Part shown: positions 58,748 through 64,000 of the stretch, piece by piece | Position numbering within the stretch: the first letter of the stretch is position 1 | How the letters are laid out: each line of letters begins with the position of its first letter | From: Lewinellaceae bacterium | GTDB taxonomy: Bacteria > Bacteroidota > Bacteroidia > Chitinophagales > Saprospiraceae | DNA: 64,000 nucleotides | Reading direction: 5' to 3' | Assembly: GCA_020636325.1 (NCBI GenBank) | Contig: JACJYC010000003.1 | Coordinates: 1-64,000, forward strand | Made by a program: the position numbers and the translations under genes | Notes under the pieces: model-generated | What the model saw: only the letters and a program-made list of their open reading frames with translations | Database searches by the model: none | What the model was told of the DNA's origin: nothing

Positions 58748-61456
58748 TCACTTCATTTTGACAAAACGCCGGACCTCCGCGCCACCGTCGCTGATGAGGC
58801 GAAGGAAGTAGGTTCCGGGCGCCAACCCGTTCAGCTCAATCGTCAGGGTTCGGTTTTCCATATCTTGCGGGTCGATCGTGCGATGCAGCCGCCCGTTCTG
58901 GTCGAAAATTTCCAGGCTGCGGTATGCCTTTCCGTCCGGCAAGCCGACATTCAGTTCCTCCGTTGCCGGGTTGGGATACAATACGAGTTCAGGCGCAGTT
59001 TCGGTTGAGGCAACCGGTCCGACAGACGCCGGCCGGTAACTGTTCCCGCCGGATTCGCCGAAATAGTAGGCATCCAGGGCAATATCGCTGAGGCCGCCGG
59101 GGCCGCCGATCCCGGTGACCCGGATCTTGAAGGGCGCATATTTGAAGGCCGACAGATCGATGGAAGCCTTATGCCATTGGTTGCCCTGGTTGCCGGTCCG
59201 GGACCAGATCGTTTGCCAGGAATTTTCGTTGTCCAGGCTGATCTCAACCAGCAGGGACCCCATCTGGGCGCCGTACATATGGTAATAGAACTCGAATACA
59301 GGGTTGGTCAGCCGGGAAAAATCCAGGCATTTCTTGATCTTCAACATCGCAACCGGCAGCGGTGCGTTGTGGGAAACGGATGCTTCCAGATAACGATACC
59401 GGGCGCCTTCATAGGCGGATGAGGGGCCTGTATTGCCGGTCGGCGTACTGCCGGATCGCTGGGTCCAGTTCTTGTTATCGAATACCGTTTCCTGTTCGAA
59501 CCAGCCCAGGCCGCTCTCGAAACCGTGGGCGTAAGGGAAATTCCGGTATACGCCTTCGCAACTCACCCCCTGAGCGCTCACCAGGACGGAGGCCACTTTC
59601 GCACATCCGCCGGCATCCGTGACCGTGACGGAATAAAGGCCGGCATTCAGGCTGGAAAGCACGGCTGACGTCGCACCGTTTGACCAATAGAAAGCATACG
59701 GCGGGCGGCCGCCGCTCACGGTTGCGCTGACCAGCCCGTCGCTTTGCCCGGGGCCGGATTCGTCGGATGCGGACAGGGATAACTGCAAAACAGGCGGTTC
59801 GCTGATCACAAAATTACCGGTGACCGAACAGCGGTTTCCGTCCGTGACGGTAAGGGTATAAACACCGGGCGCCAGGCCGGAGACAGCGGGATCCGTTGCC
59901 CCGTTGGACCAGGAAAACACCACCGGCGGCACAAATGCCCCCAGCAGGTCGACGCTGATCTGCCCGCTGGAATCCCCGTAACAAACCGCATCGCGTACAT
60001 AGGACACCAGGTCAAGCGTACAGCCGTCCGGTTGGGTATCGGCGATGGCAATGGAATCCAGCGCCACATCCGCCAGTTCGCCCTGGGCCATATTGACCAC
60101 AAACCTGAACTGGGTGTAAGGCGCCCCGCTGAAATCCGTCAGATCGACGGCTGTTTGCTGCCAGGCGGGGCCCTGGTTGCCCTGCCCTACCCACAGGAAG
60201 GTGGGATCGCCTTTCCAGGTAAATCCGCCGTCAACGCTGTATTGCAGGAAAATGTAGGCGGGTGTAGCGCCTTCGGCGTGCAGGGCAAACCGTAGCTCCG
60301 GGGCATTGAGCCTGCGCAGGTCAAAGCAGGGGCTGTTCAGGACAAAATATCGGTCGTAGGCATTCAGATCATTGCTGGACTCAGCGTACATATAGCCCGA
60401 ACCGCTGAAGGCGGCTGCCGGGCCGGTTCCGGCAGTCGGCGTGGGGCCGGCGTTCAACTGCATGGGCAACAATTCGAACAGGTCGGATTCGGTAGGGTAC
60501 CAATGGCCTGTGCCGTTCTCGAAATCCTCCACATAGGGAAAATCGGCGATCACGGTTTCACAGCCGCCCGGATGGGCGCAACCCGTCAGGTAATTCCGGT
60601 CGTAATGGACGCTGTAAACCATCCGGTTCATCTGGCCGGGCGTAAACCGGTTGCGGCAGTTGTACGGGGCATACGACATCAGGTTGGAGGGGTCCGGCTG
60701 ATAAAGCTGGTTATTGACGTCCCTCAGGGTGGTATTTGAATAGGTGCAATTGTAGACGGAATACAGGTTGGGATCTGCGGGCGTATCGCAAACGTCATCG
60801 CCTGCCGTGCTGCAATTGCTGCCGTCAACCAGTTCGTCGGTCAGTTGGCCGCCGGTTTTGCCGTGGGTATGGTACAGGCTGAGGTAATGCCCCATTTCGT
60901 GCAGCAGTACATCGGAATCGAGGCTGCAGCTCACCGACTTGGACAGGATGATCCGGTCCTGGCTGGGCGGCAGGTAGGAATACCCGCAATACACGGCTGA
61001 TCCGTCGGTCACGGCGTTGAAATAGTAGATATTGATCACGTTCGGGACGTCGTAGGCTGCCAGCGAAGGCTCTTCGGAAGCGTCGAAGGCATAAAGCGCC
61101 TGGTTGGCGAAGCGGTCGATGTATCCGCATTCATAGAACTGGACGTTGTAGGGCAGGAAGGTCTCATTGAGGTCATTGAGCCATTGCCAAAGGGTGTAAT
61201 CGTCCAGGGCGCCGTTGAGGGAGCCCGGCGAGGGCACGCAATCGTGTATTTGTATGGGTACCCAGGTGATGGAATTGTTACCGTTGCGGGCGGCGGCGGC
61301 AAGCGCGTCATAGGTCTGCCGTTCCTGCCTGGTTTGCTCCAGGTACCTGGCCTGGTTTTCATCCGCGGCCGTGCGGCAATTGCCCGGTTGGGCGATCGAC
61401 TGGAAAGCCAGCCATACAAAGAGAGCGGTAATGGTGTAGTGTTTCAACATTATCAT
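58748..61456 (-). CDS. Pappalysin-type (M43) metalloprotease with T9SS sorting domain
   Basis: A 902-residue secreted protein: signal peptide (ITALFVWLAFQSIAQ), a catalytic domain with the metzincin zinc motif H186-E187-xx-H190-xxxxx-H196 (HEMGHYLSLYHTH) and the Met-turn region LMSYAPYNCRNRFT, a MAM/jelly-roll-like domain (~300-475), two SprB-like repeats (~480-640, each with FSWSNGAT or FYWSNGAT...LxAGLYSVTVTD), a second jelly-roll-like domain, and a C-terminal type A sorting domain (LVLYPNPATEELNV...GTYFLRLISDG...VKMK). It is exported by type IX secretion and anchored or released at the cell surface. ATG 61450 is an alternative start. Confidence 0.92.
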   Translation of the reverse strand: MIMLKHYTITALFVWLAFQSIAQPGNCRTAADENQARYLEQTRQERQTYDALAAAARNGNNSITWVPIQIHDCVPSPGSLNGALDDYTLWQWLNDLNETFLPYNVQFYECGYIDRFANQALYAFDASEEPSLAAYDVPNVINIYYFNAVTDGSAVYCGYSYLPPSQDRIILSKSVSCSLDSDVLLHEMGHYLSLYHTHGKTGGQLTDELVDGSNCSTAGDDVCDTPADPNLYSVYNCTYSNTTLRDVNNQLYQPDPSNLMSYAPYNCRNRFTPGQMNRMVYSVHYDRNYLTGCAHPGGCETVIADFPYVEDFENGTGHWYPTESDLFELLPMQLNAGPTPTAGTGPAAAFSGSGYMYAESSNDLNAYDRYFVLNSPCFDLRRLNAPELRFALHAEGATPAYIFLQYSVDGGFTWKGDPTFLWVGQGNQGPAWQQTAVDLTDFSGAPYTQFRFVVNMAQGELADVALDSIAIADTQPDGCTLDLVSYVRDAVCYGDSSGQISVDLLGAFVPPVVFSWSNGATDPAVSGLAPGVYTLTVTDGNRCSVTGNFVISEPPVLQLSLSASDESGPGQSDGLVSATVSGGRPPYAFYWSNGATSAVLSSLNAGLYSVTVTDAGGCAKVASVLVSAQGVSCEGVYRNFPYAHGFESGLGWFEQETVFDNKNWTQRSGSTPTGNTGPSSAYEGARYRYLEASVSHNAPLPVAMLKIKKCLDFSRLTNPVFEFYYHMYGAQMGSLLVEISLDNENSWQTIWSRTGNQGNQWHKASIDLSAFKYAPFKIRVTGIGGPGGLSDIALDAYYFGESGGNSYRPASVGPVASTETAPELVLYPNPATEELNVGLPDGKAYRSLEIFDQNGRLHRTIDPQDMENRTLTIELNGLAPGTYFLRLISDGGAEVRRFVKMK

Positions 61457-61496
61457 GGAATCAGACTTTTGGTTTTCAAATCGGGGGGTTGCGGTG

Positions 61497-61504
61497 CAAC
61501 ATTA
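61497..61504 (-). promoter_or_regulatory. Probable -7 box of the protease gene
   Basis: TAATGTTG on the minus strand, one mismatch from TAnnTTTG, 41 bp before the ATG at 61456. Confidence 0.45.
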
Positions 61505-61541
61505 GGGCAAAACCCGCGCTGGGCCGGGCCGGATTTTACAA

Positions 61542-61600
61542 CTGCACCTGTTTTTTTGATAAGTGCACCGTTTTTGCCGCCCAATAGTGCGTATTATTGC
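61542..61600 (+). promoter_or_regulatory. Direct repeats, candidate LytTR binding site
   Basis: TGCACCTGTTTTT (61543) and TGCACCGTTTTTG (61564) are direct repeats 21 bp apart. A GTGC-N8-GCAC inverted repeat lies at 61587-61602. LytTR regulators bind direct repeats about two helical turns apart, so this may be an autoregulatory site for the LytS/LytT pair. Confidence 0.5.
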
Positions 61601-61653
61601 ACAGCGATGGGCCGATAAGGCGACCATGCGCTCAAGAGCCTGAATTTTTGCTT

Positions 61654-63705
61654 ATGCGATCATTATCCACCAAAAACTTCCCGGCAATCCTGACTGCCGC
61701 GCTGATCTCCATCCTGCCGGCCTGCGCCTGCGCCCAATCAGCTGATACCCTGTTCAACCGCTTAATACGGGAGGCGGAACACCTGACCGCCATTTCAGAC
61801 CGGGATGAGCTGCAAAAAACAGCGACCCGGTTGCAGGAACTGGCTTCCGAACACCCGGGAAACACCTACAAGCCGTGGGCTGATTTCTATTCGGCGGACG
61901 GCCTGATGCGGACCAACCTTCAGGAGGCAAAATCCTATGCGGACGCCGCGCTGACGGGTTTTATCCGGATCGGCGACCGCGAGATGGAAGCGCGATCCAG
62001 GGGGGTAAAGGGCAATATCCTCGCCAACCTGGGCGAACAGGAGGAGGCGCTGAAACTGCTGGATGAATCGCTGGCCTATTGGCTGACCCGGGATACATCG
62101 GAGGCGGGCGTCCAGAAAAACCTCGCCAAACTCCATATGAACATCGGCTTCATTCATACCCGCCTGGGCGAGGTTGAGCAGGGATCGGATCACCTGTTTT
62201 CGGCTGAACGGTTTTCCAGACAACTCCGGGATACGGTCCTGACCAGCGCCATCCTTACGCATATCGGAAATGCCTTCTTCATTGCGGAGGACTATCAGAA
62301 CAGTTTCAAATATTACCGCAAAGCTTACAACCTGGCCAGGGCAACCGATAACCCCGCCGTCATCCGGCCTACCTTGTCCGGGATCGGGAACACCTTTTTC
62401 AAACTCCACCAACTGGACAGCGCCCTCGCCTACCAATTGCAGGTTTACGACCTTGTGAAAAAGACCAATGATCAGGTAGCCGCTGCCGTTGCGTTGACCA
62501 ACCTGACCGGCATTTACGGCGAAATGAAGAACCTGCCGAAAGCCCTGGCGCTGCTGGAAGAACTCCGTGAACTGGCCGAAAAGAACGGGCTGACCATGCA
62601 CCTGGCCAACGCGTACATCAATATGGCCGGGTGCGCCGCCGAGGCCGGTGCGTTTGATAAAGCCCTCGATCTGAATCAAAAAGGGCTCGATCTGGCTTTA
62701 TCCATCGGAGACCTCAACCTCCAGGAAGGTTTTTATTATTCCAATTTTCAAATCCATGAAGCGAAGGGGGATTACCGGTCGGCCCTGCGATCCTACCTGA
62801 AATACGACCAGCTCAAAGACAGCCTCAAGGATGAAAAGGTCCTGGCCAGGATCAATGAATGGGAAACCAGGTACGAAACCGCCCAGAAAGAAGCGAAAAT
62901 AGCGGCGCTGAACGAGGAAAACCGGATCCAGGCGCTGGAATTGCGGCAAAAAACCACGTTGCTGGCCGCACTCGGACTCATCGGCCTGCTGCTTTTTGCG
63001 GCCGTATTCCTGTACAACCGCCAACGCGTACTGCGGTCGCAAAAAAAGGCGATCGAACTGGAACAGCGGCTGCTCGGCGCCCAGATGAATCCCCATTTCA
63101 CCTTCAATGCATTATCCTCCATTCAGTCTTTTCTGCTCAACCAGGGCCAGGCCGAACGGGGCGCTTTTTACCTCACCAAATTCGCGCGGCTCATCCGCCA
63201 AACCCTCGAACACAGCCGCAGGGAGCTGATCCCGCTGTCGGAAGAGACCGAGTCGCTGAACAACTACCTCGCCATTCAACAACTGCGCTACGAAAACCGG
63301 TTCGGTTTTCGCATCGAGATGGATGAAGACCTGGACCCTGACGAGATTTTCATCCCGCCCATGCTGATCCAGCCTTTTGTGGAAAACGCCATTGAACACG
63401 GCCGGATCTATACCCGGTCGGGCGGCAATGTGAATATCCGTTTTGAACAGCGCCGGGATCATTATCAGGTCGTCATTTCCGACAACGGCATCGGCCGAAC
63501 CGCCGCCCGGCAACTGAACGGCCGCAAGGACGGTTCGCTGGCCACCCTCATCACCCGGGAACGGTGCAGCCTGCTGACGCGAACCTACCGCAAGGCCTTC
63601 CGGTATGATACGGAAGACGGCGCGGAAGGCGGTACACGGGTTGTCCTGGTACTGCCCAAACTGAAGGAAAGGCGATTCGGCAACCCTGCAATGCAAACCG
63701 CATGA
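61654..63705 (+). CDS. LytS-type sensor histidine kinase with TPR sensor region
   Basis: A 683-residue kinase: signal peptide (AILTAALISILPACACAQS), a periplasmic tetratricopeptide region of about seven repeats (~30-400), one membrane segment (TTLLAALGLIGLLLFAAVFLY), a short coiled coil, and a His_kinase domain with the phospho-acceptor H481 in QMNPHFTFNALSS and the ATPase N-box (PPMLIQPFVENAIEHG) and DNGIG. ATG 61654 is chosen as the signal peptide start. The stop overlaps the start of the response regulator (ATGA). Confidence 0.92.
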   Translation: MRSLSTKNFPAILTAALISILPACACAQSADTLFNRLIREAEHLTAISDRDELQKTATRLQELASEHPGNTYKPWADFYSADGLMRTNLQEAKSYADAALTGFIRIGDREMEARSRGVKGNILANLGEQEEALKLLDESLAYWLTRDTSEAGVQKNLAKLHMNIGFIHTRLGEVEQGSDHLFSAERFSRQLRDTVLTSAILTHIGNAFFIAEDYQNSFKYYRKAYNLARATDNPAVIRPTLSGIGNTFFKLHQLDSALAYQLQVYDLVKKTNDQVAAAVALTNLTGIYGEMKNLPKALALLEELRELAEKNGLTMHLANAYINMAGCAAEAGAFDKALDLNQKGLDLALSIGDLNLQEGFYYSNFQIHEAKGDYRSALRSYLKYDQLKDSLKDEKVLARINEWETRYETAQKEAKIAALNEENRIQALELRQKTTLLAALGLIGLLLFAAVFLYNRQRVLRSQKKAIELEQRLLGAQMNPHFTFNALSSIQSFLLNQGQAERGAFYLTKFARLIRQTLEHSRRELIPLSEETESLNNYLAIQQLRYENRFGFRIEMDEDLDPDEIFIPPMLIQPFVENAIEHGRIYTRSGGNVNIRFEQRRDHYQVVISDNGIGRTAARQLNGRKDGSLATLITRERCSLLTRTYRKAFRYDTEDGAEGGTRVVLVLPKLKERRFGNPAMQTA

Positions 63706-64000
63706 AAACCATCCTGATCGAAAACGAAGGCGCTACGCTTCGGGTCCTTCAACAACTGCTGGCGACCTGCTGCCCGGAGGTTCAGATTATCGGGACCGCC
63801 CACAGCATTGCCTCCGCTTTAAAGGTCATTGGCCTCCACCCGGAAGCCGAATTGCTGATCCTGGATGTAGAGCTTGACGACGGCACCAGCATGGAATTGC
63901 TCGATCAACTGGGAGACCGGACCTTCCAGGTCATTTTCATCACCGCCCACGACCGGTATGCCGTCCAGGCGTTCCGGTACAGCGCGGTAGAGTTCCTGCT
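63702..64000 (+). CDS. LytR/AlgR-type response regulator (partial, cut by window end)
   Basis: Only the receiver domain is inside the window (about 99 residues). It begins MKTILIENEGATLRVLQQLL, with the phospho-acceptor Asp in LLILDVELDDGTSMELL and the switch segment VIFITAHDRYAVQAFRYSAVEFLL. A LytTR DNA-binding domain is expected past the edge, as usual beside LytS-type kinases. Translationally coupled to the kinase gene. Confidence 0.88.
   Translation, partial: MKTILIENEGATLRVLQQLLATCCPEVQIIGTAHSIASALKVIGLHPEAELLILDVELDDGTSMELLDQLGDRTFQVIFITAHDRYAVQAFRYSAVEFL

Overview
The window is about 64 kb of chromosome from a member of the Bacteroidota, most likely a Saprospiria/Lewinella-like lineage (lineage is inference). 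Supporting signs are promoters with the Bacteroidota -7 element TAnnTTTG, a secreted protease with SprB-like repeats and a C-terminal type IX secretion sorting domain, RamA-independent LytS/LytT signalling, a GH/CE polysaccharide locus, and weak or absent Shine-Dalgarno sequences. No rRNA, tRNA or CRISPR array was recognised.

Layout. (1) 83-1631: an IS3-family insertion sequence with both ends and a 4-bp target duplication, sitting in an octamer repeat array just after the sqr stop codon. (2) 1.7-27 kb: a sulfur island. It encodes a type II sulfide:quinone oxidoreductase with a DUF1641 partner, cytochrome bd oxidase (CydAB), a Crp/Fnr-type regulator, two OprP-like porins, a PmpA/PmpB-like YeeE pair, thioredoxin, two CstB-like persulfide dioxygenase-rhodaneses, two SulP anion transporters, a 1-Cys peroxiredoxin, a rhodanese lipoprotein, a disulfide-reductase-like flavoprotein lacking its cysteines, and a cytoplasmic molybdopterin oxidoreductase paired with a fused FeS/NrfD membrane subunit. 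Together they read as sulfide -> persulfide -> sulfite -> sulfate with export and a sulfide-tolerant oxidase. Seven transcription units carry a TGTGA-N6-TCACA palindrome. In five of them it lies exactly 29.5 bp, and in a sixth 30.5 bp, from the first T of the -7 box, so the island looks like one regulon of the Crp-type protein it encodes. (3) 27.1-28.2 kb: a REP-associated tyrosine transposase flanked by eight REP-like palindromes. (4) 28.2-33 kb: core genes (DUF721, recF, pdhA, TPR membrane protein, ribH, a metallo-hydrolase). (5) 33-58.6 kb: a glucuronoxylan/uronate utilisation region: GH3, mannonate dehydratase, SDR, GH67 alpha-glucuronidase, a LacI regulator, GMC and Gfo/Idh oxidoreductases, a CE15 glucuronoyl esterase fused to a bicupin, ThuA, SMP-30, heparinase-like lyase, esterases, aldo/keto reductase and GH10 xylanase. 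A CAATCGATTG palindrome recurs upstream of several of these and is the likely LacI operator. (6) 58.7-64 kb: a pappalysin-type protease and a LytS/LytT two-component pair, the second gene cut by the window edge.

A recurrent oddity of the whole window is that many intergenic spaces hold degenerate arrays of 7-9 nt words. Each array has its own word, and many begin at, or include, the stop codon of the preceding gene.
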